Shown here: piece by piece, positions 1 to 12,000 of the stretch
Position numbering within the stretch: position 1 is the stretch's first letter
How the letters are laid out: each line of letters begins with the position of its first letter
Assembly (NCBI RefSeq): GCF_025698545.1
Contig: NC_068576.1
Span: 565,501-629,500, forward strand
DNA: 64,000 bases
Direction of reading: 5' to 3'
Origin: Gossypium raimondii
Taxonomy: Eukaryota; Streptophyta; Magnoliopsida; Malvales; Malvaceae
The notes under the pieces: generated by a model
What the model saw: only the letters and a program-made list of their open reading frames with translations
Databases searched by the model: none
What the model was told of the DNA's origin: nothing
Made by a program: the position numbers and the translations under genes

Positions 1-1091
1 CTGCAATGGAGGTTCTTTTGAGACCTGACAAAACTGCATTCCCCCACGCTTGACAACAACATAACACCTTGTGACTCGGTCTTTTATTATTGTCCTAGGG
101 AGACGCCATTCTAATGCAGCAAACCAACCCCTTCCATTACTCAATTGATGCAATCCCACAAATTTAAAGTACCAAAAAAAAACAGATTAGAATGAGGTGA
201 TGTCATATTAAGCTTGTATTTGTTGCTTGTTAAACAAGTAGTGTCAGTGTTACCAGTGAGCAGTGATGATGCTTGGGGCGTACACCTGGTGTCATGCTTC
301 GTTTATATATATAATGTCCACTTGCAGATCTCTTACACTAACCTTGTTTTTGGCTGTCAATAATAATAATTTGGGGTTTCTGTTTTGAGGGTATAGTCAA
401 ACCAACCCTCGTTGTCCACAATGTCCTTAATATACTCGACTCCGGGTTTTAGGTGGCATCTGGGATTTTCACTCGGCCTATGGAAGAAAGGGAAAGGGCA
501 TCTTTACAGAAATGTGAGCAGGCAACCGACGAGACGCCTGGTCTTCTTGGGGTCTTACGATGGCCTACTCCAATCACATCTGAGGGAGTAATTTTTTTCA
601 TTGGCTAACATCTGGTTGTTGAGAGGGGCAGTCTACATCATCGATTGAATACATGTTTCTGTTTGATGTGATGTGATGTCTATTTGGGTTTCTATGGACC
701 TTACGGTGAGAATCTTAGTTAAATTGAACCGAACATTCTTGGCCCGTATGCAGTGCAGTGCAGTGTTTATTTAAAATCATCTTAGCAGAGCTGGGCTCGT
801 TGGAAGGCTGAAGTTTTTATTTAAACATGGGCCCAAACTCGTAAAACCAAAGATAATTTACATATTAGCTAGGAGGAGGAGGCTTCTTCTTATTCGGGTT
901 TCATCCTGCCTCAAAAACTTACAAACATCTCTAATTACATCATTCTCGCATCAGTTTTTTCCCATTTCACAACATTCACAACTTCAGCATTTACAAAAAC
1001 TACTCGGTAGCTAAGCTCTCAGCCATGGAGCTCCTCATCTTAACACACACACATAACCCCCTCAAAGCTTAAACCCCACAATTCTCAATCT
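1..1091. other. Intergenic, no gene recognised
   Basis: No long open frame or recognisable protein match was seen on either strand. The right part, next to the vicilin stop codon, is expected to hold the 3' UTR and polyadenylation site of that minus-strand gene. The far left could be the edge of a neighbouring transcription unit, but nothing supports a product. Confidence 0.4.
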
Positions 1092-3140
1092 TTATTCATA
1101 ATCTCGGCCTCTTTGTTGCCTTGGTCCAGGGAAAAAGAACTCCTCATCTTGGTTACCAAAGATCCTATCCACCTCTTCTTCCTTGCTCTTGAATGCCAGC
1201 TCCTTTGCTTCCTTCTCGAATTGCTGAACATAATTCCCCTCCCCTATAGAAAGAAATACCACAATTAGATGAAAAGAAAAACTAAAGGAAGACTGTTGGG
1301 GATCATGTGTATTTGTTTTACCTGCAAGAAGGTACCTAACGTTGTTTTCTATGTTGACCTCAAAGCATAGAATCTCTAGATTATTGTTTCTTGAAGCAAC
1401 TGTGACGAAAGGATGCCCTGCTGGAACAACGAACACCGTGTCGGATCTCAAACGTGAGCTTATCTTTTGATAACGAGACCCACTCTTTCTTCCTCCTGAA
1501 TCCTCCTGACTGGACTTGGGGGAAACAGGAGGTGATACCATTTCAAAGTATCCTTCACCTTTCACAACAATGGCTATCTTTATTGCCCTTGAGTTGTAGA
1601 ATGGGGCTGACATACATCCCTGAACATAAAATAACATCATGGTTGGGCCATCCATTACCTGTTACAAATAGTTAAAAGAAGGGGGAATAATTATAAATAA
1701 CCTTGGTGATGTTGGCATAGGAGACCCTGAGATCGAAGTCTTTAAGGCGCTTGAATTCATCTTCTTCAACTTCAAAGAGCTGACCATATCTGTTACAATG
1801 TGAAGGCTCACGCTTTCTGAAGAGGTTGAATGCACTCTTTGATTTTGACTCACTTCCAAATGGCCACAAACCACCGCCTTTGCTGCCTTCCTCATGGCTA
1901 CTCATGGCCTCGATTTGTTCTCTGGAAGCTTCGAGGAAGGGTCCTTTGCCTTGTTTATCGAAGAACCTCTCCAACTTATCTCTTGAAGTCTGGTTAATTA
2001 TGGTTTTTAACAATTTTAAGAAATAAGCAAAACTTGGCCACATTCAAACTCAATACATAACGTTAAATACAATACTTTTACCTTGAGAGCAGCTTCAAGG
2101 ATTTCAGTGCTAAATGTTTCGTAGAACGATTCTGGTTTTGCACCACCAGCACCATAAAATACCTACAGAAAGGAAAGTAAAGCTTAGGGACTATGATTTA
2201 TGTTTTATAATTGTGGGAAAGAGTGGATTTTTCACCTCGTAATGATCTGGTTGATTGATAGGTTGCAATAACTTGACGATAAACAGTTTCTCGTTGTCAT
2301 CTCTGTTGATCAAATATAGAGGAGTCCCAGCACGAACATGGATGATGTCTCCAGTTTCAATGTTAAAGCTCTCTCTCTTATCTTCATGGATCAGCGTGAG
2401 TGTTCCACGTCCTGTTATGCACAAAATGCAGTACTCAGTCAAAATTTCAAGTTTTCTTCTTTTAATATATAACATTAATATTTGAGAGAAATTAAGATCA
2501 TATAACCTTGAGTGACAACAAATATGGCGTTAGCATCGAAATGATTTGGGACTACGAATGACTTTGGACTGGCAACAAGGAGGGCCAGTCGATAATTCTC
2601 AATGCCACGAAGAATATCCGAGTCGTGTGTGAATTTGGTGAGAAGATCAACTCTTCCTTTCCCTGTCTTGATTGCAGTAGAGAAATGTTTATCTTCAAAT
2701 ACGTAAGGGTTATGCTTTTCCTCTTCTCCTTCGTCTTCTGCATCTTCTTTACTCTGTTTCTTGCCTTCTTCCTCCCACCGGCTCGCATAATCTCTCCGCC
2801 ATTTCTGTTGGCACCGGAAGAGGCACAGCTGCCGCACCTCTCCCGCTAGTCCCACGCACCGGCTCTGGCACTCACTCAATTCCCCGCCAGGGTGAAATTC
2901 GACATCAGGGTCTTGCCCAACTTCTTTAAGAGACTCTCTATCCTTTTTCTCACGGTGGTACTCTTCACATGTCTTCACACACTCTTCCTTTTGTTTTTCA
3001 TCGTATTGTTGCTGGACTCTGCATTGGTGGGTGCATTGTTTTAGCTCAGGGTCTTGCTTAGCAAAGGCTAAGCAGCCGGCATAGAGAAACACAAGAGACA
3101 GGATTAAAATAAGTGTAGAAAGCTTTGATTTGGCAGACAT
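1092..3140 (-). CDS. Vicilin-like 7S seed storage globulin with alpha-hairpinin N-terminus
   Basis: Six exons: 3140-2507, 2411-2236, 2162-2082, 1989-1702, 1658-1322 and 1243-1092, all GT-AG, joining to 1668 nt (555 aa). Residues 1 to about 27 are a hydrophobic signal peptide ending in CLAFA. Then come two C-X3-C...C-X3-C hairpin units (CTHQC/CVKTC and CQSRC/CLFRC), as in vicilin-derived antimicrobial peptides, and a Glu/Lys-rich linker. Two cupin barrels follow: the first around VVTQGRGTLTLI and GDIIHVRAGTPLY, the second around IVVKGEGYFEMV and FVVPAGHPFVTV. The C-terminal FFFPGPRQ is the usual vicilin ending. Six exons is the standard vicilin layout. The family is targeted to protein storage vacuoles of seeds as trimers; the hairpin part may be released with antifungal activity, which is known for relatives and inferred here. 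Confidence 0.93.
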
Positions 3141-3156
3141 TTTAAAAAGTGTAACT

Positions 3157-3430
3157 TGGTGCAGAGATTTCAGAGATGGAGATTGGGATTATATATGGTG
3201 AATGGATGGGAAAGAGTGGCAAAATGCGTGCATGCATGGAGACGGGTGTCCAGTGTACGTGTCAAGGCCAGTAAATGCTGAAAGGCCGCGTGGTGTTGGC
3301 TTGCATGGGATGAAAAAAATGAAGGGACCATTTTGTTTGATGACGCTTTGAGTTCGGAATGGAGCGAGAGATCGCGTTCGCGTGGCATCATAATGCCTTG
3401 AGAACGGAGCCTTCACGTGGGCGCACGGTT
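3157..3430 (-). promoter_or_regulatory. Seed-type promoter of the vicilin gene
   Basis: Read on the minus strand, a TATA box (TATATAATC, about 3196-3188) lies roughly 50 bases before the start codon. A perfect RY repeat CATGCATG is at 3231-3238, an ABRE-type ACGTGTC at 3257-3263 and a G-box CACGTG at 3414-3419. RY elements bind B3 factors of the FUS3/ABI3/LEC2 class, and ACGT elements bind bZIP factors; together they are the classic code for embryo-specific storage protein expression. The motifs are seen directly; their use is inferred from the family. Confidence 0.75.
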
Positions 3431-4098
3431 ATGGCAAAGTACTGCCATGTTGGACATGGTAGGAGGCTGCATATCTGGACTTTGATGTTGTCGTTTTATG
3501 GATTATAATTTTGTTGATGCAAGATCGAAGTGGTGATTCACGGTGGATCACTCGAAAGGCAGAGAGTTACAGAATCGGAGTATCGGTTGGTAAAGGGAAG
3601 ATAGCAAAAAGTATCAGAGGAAAGAATGAAATGTCGTGGTTCCGTAAACTTAATTAATCTACTGATAAGTATGTGTTGTCGTGTCAATACAACAAATATA
3701 TTTTATGTATACGTAGCAGGTATTCTATTTATGTCGAGGGCCTCATGCTCGTGAGATTATAAGCTCGCAAGGTTTCGGCCTCGTTGGCTCACAAAATGAT
3801 CTTTTTTAATCTAGAGTATTAACCTCGAAAATCAGCTAGATGCAAAGTAGGCTTATGGTAAATTTACTTTGATGTTTTCAAGTTAATTTAGAGTCAATAG
3901 GCTTGAGTTTTACAAGCCAACCATTACAAGTACTAATTTTTTCGAGTTCGAACTATTTCAAATTTAAATTAATTTTGAATTCAAATCAATTCGAATTTAA
4001 ATTTATCTTTTTTATTATCAAATCCAGTTAAATCGAGTTTAGGGTCAAATTTTGCTGATTCAAGATGCATAGATAACCATTTTTCAACCGTGATAAAC
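3431..4098. other. Intergenic, AT-rich, with AATTCGAA-type repeat
   Basis: No gene seen. From about 3880 to 4030 the sequence is built from short, degenerate 'TTCGAATTT/AATTCAAAT' words. The same style recurs near 41165-41826 and 45830-46010, so this is probably the worn end of a dispersed repeat. Confidence 0.4.
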
Positions 4099-4101
4099 TT
4101 A

Positions 4102-4246
4102 GGGTGGATTTGGATGGGCGATTGGGTACGGTGCGTTTAGTTTATTTTTTGTCTCACGCTACAGTATCACTACAGTATCTAATCTCACCGCCACCGCTGT
4201 TTTTACACTAAACGCAAGTAAACGCACCGCCCATCTAAACTCACCA
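4102..4246. mobile_element. Tourist-like MITE, copy 1
   Basis: A 145-bp element with terminal inverted repeats of about 18 bp (GGTGGATTTGGATGGGCG at the left; the right end is its near complement CGCCCATCTAAACTCACC). It is flanked by a 3-bp duplication TTA (4099-4101 and 4247-4249). The interior carries CTCACGCTACAGTATC and CACCGCCACCGCTGT, shared with the other copies. A 3-bp TTA target duplication is the hallmark of PIF/Harbinger-derived Tourist MITEs. No coding capacity. Confidence 0.75.
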
Positions 4247-4531
4247 TTAACAAATGCATTATAACGCATAAGGAAGAAAGTGGTGAATGGTTCATGCAAG
4301 AAAATATGGCACCATAAATAGCTATACTCTAGTAAACTGTTTAACCTCGGACGTTTAAATACAATCCAAAATATTTAATTGCAAGATCTGCCAACCAAAT
4401 TAAACGCTAGAAGCAGACCTTGATCAAGAGTATTATTGATGATAGGCAAATGCCCCTGAACCATGGACCATATCTCTATAGCCTCTTTGCCCCATACGTT
4501 TGGTGCCTCGAATGAGATTGAACAAGGTTCT

Positions 4532-6572
4532 TTAAAGGTCAGGCATGCCCACCCCGGTTTTAGGATCGTATGTCTTCTGCAACACAAGATCCATTGGAGT
4601 ATCCTTGGGACCAGCTGCAACACAGAATAACCGGAATAAGTTATAGGCAGAACTTGAGCGCTGAGGAAATATTTTATATAACAAATTTACATCACTGTGC
4701 TGCACTGGTTTCCACTTCCTACACAATTATATATGACATGCTTATGAACAAAAGCCTGTTTCTAAATGATGGTTAAGAAGTACAAATGGACCTGATACCT
4801 TACAGGAAGGTAGCGTGACCCAACTAAACACAGCAGAAATAACAGACAAGCAATAACAACTATCTTTGAAAAGGAAAACTGCGAAAGAAAGTGTCATCTT
4901 TCTGGATTTTAATGACATATATGCACACAATGCCAAAAGCCATGTTGTATTCTTCATTTGCACCTGACAATTTAGAACCCATGACAGACTGACAAGCAGT
5001 GGTGAAACAGAAGAGAAGCAGAAATTTTCAATTTCAACTCTTCAGTCTCTGATTGATATATGTATATATATGTTACCCACTCATTAGGACATATGCACTA
5101 TCCCTTCAGGTATTCCTTAAAACGAGGGAATTAAACTCAAATCACACAAGATTACCCCCCCCCCAAAAAAAAAACAAAGTGATCAATGGAATTTCTCCCT
5201 CAACCATCAACTACATCCAAGCTTTTAAAGAATTGGATTTAAAGAACTGAAATGAGTATACAATGATAACAGCAATAGGCAATGAGCATACAAAAGATAC
5301 GAGGTAACCAAGTACGCAAGTAAAGGAAATTTGGAATATTTACATAGTTCCATTGTTAGAGTATTTACATCAAACATTTAAGGTAAATATTTACAAACAC
5401 AGAATCATATATATCAAAGTTCCTAGTTTCAATTCCAATTTATAGCCTTCTCTAGAATTGCAACTATGTAGGCAAGCTAGTTGTAGTCATTGTTAAAGCA
5501 TACCATGTACTGTTGCAAATAGCAAAAAAGCTAAGTTCTAGGTCCTTGAAAATTTACATTTTAGGGTATAGTTTACTGTGTTCTATTTAGAGTCTTTGAC
5601 CAGTTTTCTAAGTCCTAACTTCCATTGATAGCCTTCTTAGGTAACCACTTATGATACCACTTCATCAATATCACTGAACTGAAAACCGACTAACGATGTT
5701 TACAATTTCCATCCTTGTGATACAACAACTAGCTTGACTATCCTATGACCATCTTATTATTATAGACAATGAGTTGAATTTCGAATTCATATAGGCAATG
5801 AGCTCTTCCTGGTGCAATTCCAAAGATAAGGTAGAAATGCTAGACATATATATATGAAAAAAAGGGGCAAAATTCCACTTAAATTGGGGAAGAACAAAAA
5901 GCATAGTGAAGTACCAACTGTAGGTCTTGGTGTAGTCCTTATCTTCAAGATCTCAGGGCGAGGAATTATCGACCCAGAAGCTCCTATACCTCTAGATACT
6001 CTCACCTTAGTTCCATCTTCTAGATATTTAACTCCAACCTTACAAGGCTTCCTACAACAATAGTAATCCATCAAAAAAGCTTTCATTTGTTAAAAAATAA
6101 AAAATTAAATATACAATCAGAATTGAAGCCAATACCCAGTAACAGGATCAAGAACTTGAACATTTGAGGCATGAAGGGGAGCCTCGACAGTAAATATACC
6201 ACCTTCATGACCTGGACCTTGCTTAATGTGCTTTTTTACCTGTAAAATAGAGATAAAAAACTCTTTTTTTAATACTTCCTAGTAAAAGAGCAAGACGCGT
6301 ATCTTAAAATTTGAAGAGAATCTGACCAGATTTTTCCCTTCAACAATTACACGATTCTGAGAGCGAACAACGCGTTTGATAATGCCAGTTTCACCTTTAT
6401 CTTTGCCCCTGATTATCATTACCTGTTCAATCCATTACAATTATATATATAATTGGTTTCGAATTTATCATGAATTTAAAAAAAAAATGGGAATTTAAAA
6501 TCAGATGCTTACATTGTCACCCCTAAGAATTTTCCAGTGCCTAATAAGCTTCTCAGCTGCTTTCCAACCCAT
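4532..6572 (-). CDS. KOW-domain ribosomal protein, uL24 (L24) family, probably mitochondrial
   Basis: Five exons: 6572-6513, 6422-6327, 6239-6136, 6051-5915 and 4614-4532, joining to 480 nt (159 aa). The protein starts MGWKAAEKLIRHWKILRGDN and continues into the KOW/uL24 motif MIIRGKDKGETGIIKRV. It then reads through VEGKNLVKKHIKQGPGHEGG, typical of bacterial-type L24 proteins of organellar ribosomes. uL24 is an assembly-initiator protein that binds the 5' part of the large-subunit rRNA. The length and start match the short Arabidopsis KOW-domain protein assigned to mitochondria rather than the longer plastid RPL24, so mitochondrial is the better guess. The last intron is 1.3 kb and holds no recognisable gene. 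Confidence 0.9.
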
Positions 6573-7199
6573 TTTAATCTTTACCCCCAAAGCTTCAGAA
6601 ATTCAGAACAAAAACAGATAACTGAAAAATCAAAAACACAAAAAGGTTCGGTTGAGAGTACCTTAGAGAACTAAAGCGCGGAGTTTTCGCCAATGATTCG
6701 GAAGATCTGGATCGTGCTCCTGCTATATCAGGTTTTAGGGTTTTAGGTTTATACCATTAAGGATTATGGGGTTTCCGACGGGTTGGGAACTAAAACTCTT
6801 TGACAACCCGTTTGGTTTCAGCTTTGGGCTTTTCAAAAGAGTCCACTCTGTTTGTTTGGGGAGGTTCGATAATGGGAATTCCACTGAATCAAGGAATGGT
6901 CCTCAAAAAGGTTAGAAACATAAAAGCACAAAGGGTAAAGACCAAGCCCAGAAGATAGAAGCCCAAAGTCTGTATAAGGAACCCTAAGCCTAGAAGCAAC
7001 CCGAACATAATCTGAGAGAGAGTTGCCGCGAACCATCATCGGAGAGAATGGTATGACCACCTGATTGAAGATCGAGACATACCCAGAAACACTTGATCCA
7101 AAAAAGTTACTACAACTAAAAAACATTGGTAAATCACAAACAGTCCAAAAGCAAACCCCTCTTTGAGCTTCAGTCACCAATAGCTTTGCTAACAGAGAT
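6573..7199. other. Upstream region of the uL24 gene
   Basis: The first ~150 bases should hold the 5' UTR of the minus-strand ribosomal protein gene; telobox-like AAACCCTAAAACC (in reverse, around 6730-6745) fits a ribosomal protein promoter. Open frames further right (for example minus 6833-7180) match no family I know. Confidence 0.45.
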
Positions 7200-7202
7200 G
7201 AA

Positions 7203-7341
7203 GGGTGGGTTTGGATGGGCGATTGGGTGCGGTGCGGTGTGTTTAGCTTACTTTTTGTCTCACACTACAGCATCTAATCTCACCGCCACCGCTGTTTTTA
7301 CACTAACCGTAGGTAAACGCACCGCCCATCCAAACTCACTC
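7203..7341. mobile_element. Tourist-like MITE, copy 2
   Basis: A 139-bp copy with inverted ends GGGTGGGTTTGGATGGGCG / CGCCCATCCAAACTCACT. The flanks carry a 3-bp direct duplication GAA (7200-7202 and 7342-7344). The interior matches copy 1 over most of its length. GAA departs from the usual TTA target, but the 3-bp size is kept. Confidence 0.75.
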
Positions 7342-7344
7342 GAA

Positions 7345-8034
7345 GTTAAAAAAAATTTTGGGATGTGGAAATTAAATTTTATATTTTGCTATTTTAATAG
7401 TCTGTATTTTTATAGTTTTTAAAGAATTAAATCAAATTTTTATTATTTTTTAAGGGATCAAAGTGTAATTTTATCATTACTAAATTAAAATTTTATAAAT
7501 TATAAAGGAGTCTAAATGAAAATATTTCCATTTTAGGGGCCGGGGCCCCTTCCAACCCCCTGGCTCCACCCCTATTTGCGAACTAGTGCATTCTTTTTGT
7601 TGTCAATGTCCATAACTTACTTAGTGGTCCCCGCTATAGCTCTTTCAAGAAAAAACTTTTATATCAATATTTTTTTTTACAACAACTAATCGAAAGGGGA
7701 AAGTTTCATATCAGGTCCCTGAACGTTTTGTTTTATCACACTTCAATCTCGTCTCGTTACTATGTCAAGTGGCACTAATAAAAAATCATTTTTTTATAAC
7801 TATAGTGGTGCCGTCAACCAATCAGATGCCATCGATATTCACTATAGACAACATCTTATTTTCGTAATGAATATGCTTCCCATACCATTTTTGTATTTAA
7901 TTATTTTTAATACTATTTTTATTTTTAAAAAAAACCCCTTCAGATCAAACATTGACAAAAATAAAGAGTCACCAACTCGAGCAAACGAAAATGAGTCATT
8001 GAAGGCACAAGATTCATAATGTATTTCACATTTC
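7345..8034. other. Intergenic, repeat-derived, no gene
   Basis: AT-rich, with a short GC-rich patch (about 7537-7575) that reads like the edge of a repeat. Open frames at 7762-8019 (plus) and 7842-8219 (minus) show no family features. Confidence 0.4.
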
Positions 8035-8306
8035 AATGCGACAGAGATATCATTCTGATCCCTCCCATGTGATACCCATAGAAATGATTTAAATACAACT
8101 GGATTTAACCTACGAGGAAAAAGCAATCGAAATCTTAGCTCGAAAAGTAAAAGAATTAAGAAACAAAAGCATGTCATTAGTGAAACTCCCATGGCGAAAC
8201 CTAGCGTTGAAGAGGTCACTTGGGAGCCGGAAGAAACGATGAGATCACAATATTCCCACCTCTTTCCAGATAAATTTGGAGGATGAAATTTCTTAAAAGA
8301 ACGAAG
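8035..8306 (+). mobile_element. Ty3/gypsy pol C-terminal fragment (fossil)
   Basis: The plus strand reads like the end of a Ty3/gypsy polyprotein, with EEKAIEILARKVKELRNKS followed by a tryptophan-containing chromodomain-like stretch. It is a short broken fragment of an old copy. LTR-like sequence follows directly. Confidence 0.6.
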
Positions 8307-9075
8307 AATTGTAACTATCCAATTTTAGCTGGTGTCGAAAATTGCGGTTTCAGAACAGAATTTTATAAACCAAGTCAGTGAAATCATGAATAGAAGAACC
8401 TATGTATTTAATTTGAAAATATATTATTGGACGATCCAGAAATTAAATCAAGGAAACGATTAATTATAATAGAGGGACTAAATTGTAATAGTGCAATCTC
8501 TATTGAGTTTTAAATTATGAAATGCTTGATGAATTAATTAGCAATTATGCAAGGGACCTAATGGTTATTTAACCATTATTATTCATGAGTTAGTGGATGA
8601 GAAAAAATCATTCCATCCATTTCCACTAAGTAGTTTAATATATAATTATAATAATTCATTCGTAATTGATTAAGTTTAATTAATCCACTAACCTTGAATA
8701 TAAATATAATGTTAGAGGGAGAGAGAAGAATACTCATCTTCTCCATCATATTGCCATGCCGTACAAAAGAAAGAAAGAAATTGTTAGTTTGTGTAACACC
8801 CTTTGTCTGATCCGAACGTCGGGTCCGAGCTACGGAATGCTACAATTGTTGCAGGAGCAACTACTGTTAAACATATTGTAATTATATCATTTAAACAAAA
8901 AATTATGTCTTAAACACCTTCATAATATGATATACAACTAAATTCAAGCCTTAATCGAGCTTACAATAGTTCTTTTATTAACCTGAGCACAAAATATGAT
9001 CAAATTGTAAAGTTTTGAAAATTCAGGGTTGATCTTATGACGTCACCTTCTCCACGTCGTGACGTCACCAAACTA
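8307..9075. mobile_element. LTR-like remnants (Ty3/gypsy type, fossil)
   Basis: Non-coding AT-rich sequence after the pol fragment. A new LTR-like start TGTAACACCCTTTGTCTGAT lies at about 8794, the start style of chromovirus LTRs in cotton. The segment is incomplete, and other elements follow before any matching partner LTR. Confidence 0.45.
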
Positions 9076-12000
9076 TAACACCCCTCACTCACCTCCGTCA
9101 CCGAATTAGGATTACGGGATGTTACTGCACTTAAAAAAATAGAATCATGCTATATCAATTCAAAAATTATTAAAATATTCATTAATCATCAAACATTCAG
9201 TTAAATATGTTATTCATACATTTTCGGGGGTTAAATCGAGCTTACGAAAGCTTTAAAACAATCCAGAACAAAACAATGACTAGTTTGAAACATTTCAGAA
9301 AAGTGTGGCAAAAATACAAAATAGGGATCACATAGTCGTGTCGCCAAGCCTTGTAACTCATTATGGCCATGTGAACCTAATTGCCATCTAAATCAACAGA
9401 CCACACGGCCATACCATCTACCCGTGTATGGCACACAGCCGTGTAGCATGCTATGTATCAAGCCGTGTGTACCTATAAAAGCCTTCTAGATCAAGTTATA
9501 GATCCTTAAGTTCATTACCCTACAAACAAGCACTAAATTATACTTCAACCAATTCAAATACATAAAAAATGTGCCAAAACACAACTCAAATCACCCTACC
9601 TAAGTGCCTAACCAATGCACCAAAATGTCACAATCACAACCAATTCAAAATATACAACCTAACTATTCATACAAGCATATATTTAAACACCAATATGCAT
9701 TTTATCATAAATACCTCGTAAACCATACCATTCTATCAACTTAAAAACATTCGTAACTTTTACTAAAGTAAACCATACACAAAACTCAATCATACTATTA
9801 CTTTAGTACCTATCAAAGCTTACTATATGCATGCAACATCTTATTAACATGACTGCATATATCACAACAATCAACTAACATATATACCCAATATTTCATC
9901 CAAGTTTAACCATTTTCAAACAATCTCATAATCTAAGATCAAACATACCATTTCCAAACATGGTTTCATCATTTACCGTATATGCATAATCTTTAAATTC
10001 AACCTATTACATGATAACATTAAAAATACAATACAACTTTGACTTAGGACTTCAAAACCATCAATCCAAGATAACCTATATACATAACATATAGCCATTC
10101 AAAACTCAAACCGCAATCAAGAACCATAATACCAACATTTAAGATTGACCAAAACGAATCACCTATATACAAGATAAATATTAGATTAAATTTAATATTA
10201 AATTTTATTAAATTAATAGAATATTTATCTACAAGATAAACATTAAATTAAATTTAATATTAGGATAATCACTTTAATATTTAATTAATAAAATACTATT
10301 AAGATAAGTATTAAATTAAATTAAATATTAAATCTATTAAAATATTATTATTATTGGAATAGTTAATTTGAAATCAAATTCTCTAGTAGAGTCTCAGTAG
10401 GAGTATAATTCTTCCATTACTCAACCACTAAAGAATCGCCGCCGCCGACCATTTTCCAGCCACCAAAATGCCGCCGACACCCCAAGCAGGTTCGGTTATT
10501 GCTGGTTTAGTTCGGGCCAGTGACGGTCCGACTTGATCAATTTTTGTGTCTTGGTCTCAGTTTTGGGCTCCTAGACCCAATTTACAATCTCAAGTCTAAT
10601 TTTCAAATTCAATTACCCATTGGGCCAATTGTCTGACTTAAAAATTAATTTCCAAAAATATCATATTAATTTTAATTAATTTGATTAATTTAATTTTACT
10701 TGACCAAAATTAATTTTCCCAAAAATCACTTAGATTTTTCAAATTAATTTTTCAAGAAAATACTTTAATCAAATTCTCTAGTTGAACAATTCTCACGATC
10801 GCCCAATTTAATTCCACATCGAACAAATTGACTCAATTAAATTATTTTCAAAGTCGTAAAATTTACTTCTAATCAAATGCAGTCTGATTGAACTTTTGTT
10901 GAGCTAGCGGAGGGACCAATCAAACATATACAATTAGGCTCTAGTGATTACAATTATGTCTAGAAGTATCGTTCAAATAATTCGCAATTACTTAATCATG
11001 GAGTCAGTCCACAAGAAGTACCATGATTGAAAACTTATAATTGTATACTCTTTACAAAAGCAATTTATCCAACTGTTTTATCCAATGACCTCGTCATGTG
11101 TGTGTTACATCATTGATTCGTTTGTTGAATCCATCCACTCAATATAATTATATTTTATCCCATTATCACCATTGTGTCTTCTTAATGATTAATATGATCA
11201 TTTTCAACAAATGACTGTGATAAATTGCTCGTTCAAGAACAAGCAACCCGTGGCCAAGTTCCATATTTATCATTCAACATAATGCCAATGAGAAGATATT
11301 GTTAACTCTTTAATTGAGCTATGAATTCCATTGTTGCTAGTAAAGTCATGTCATACACAAGTCATGTACCCAACAAATGCATTGTCAGTGACTAACTTAG
11401 GATTTAGGTAAATCACACCATGAATGTCACAAGTGAATTAATTCACAAACGGATTTAGAATTAATTCATCTTGGGTCTAGTCCAATGTATCATTCTACTA
11501 TTGAATACATTTATGTCTCTACTCGTGGAGTCAACTGCTCTGATAGCTAAGACTAGCCATATCCTCAATTAAAATTGTAGACGACAATATAATCCTTCTT
11601 AGTATTCGAATTGAATGTTCATTTTGATTCTTTTACGGGATTATGAACTCGTTTAGATTATCTACTGAAGTAAGGTATTTGTCACAATGTAAGCATTCTT
11701 ATAATGCCACTTATCATCAGTTTGAACTTAGACAATTAATGAGATAATATTTGCTTGTCACAATTTCACTACGCATGCAAAATATGAAAGACAGAAATAC
11801 AAAAGACATAATAGTGACATGTGAAATTTATTTATTCATCATTCAAATACATAAAAAACAATTACAATTTACTACAATATAGGCACATTTCCCAACAATT
11901 TCAAGCTAGAAGAAGTGATGAGATGAGATAAGCCCCCCGTCAGTCACTGCCCCAGCTTGTCAAAATTAGCTTTTACCTACGCGTTGGAAAGAAACACATT

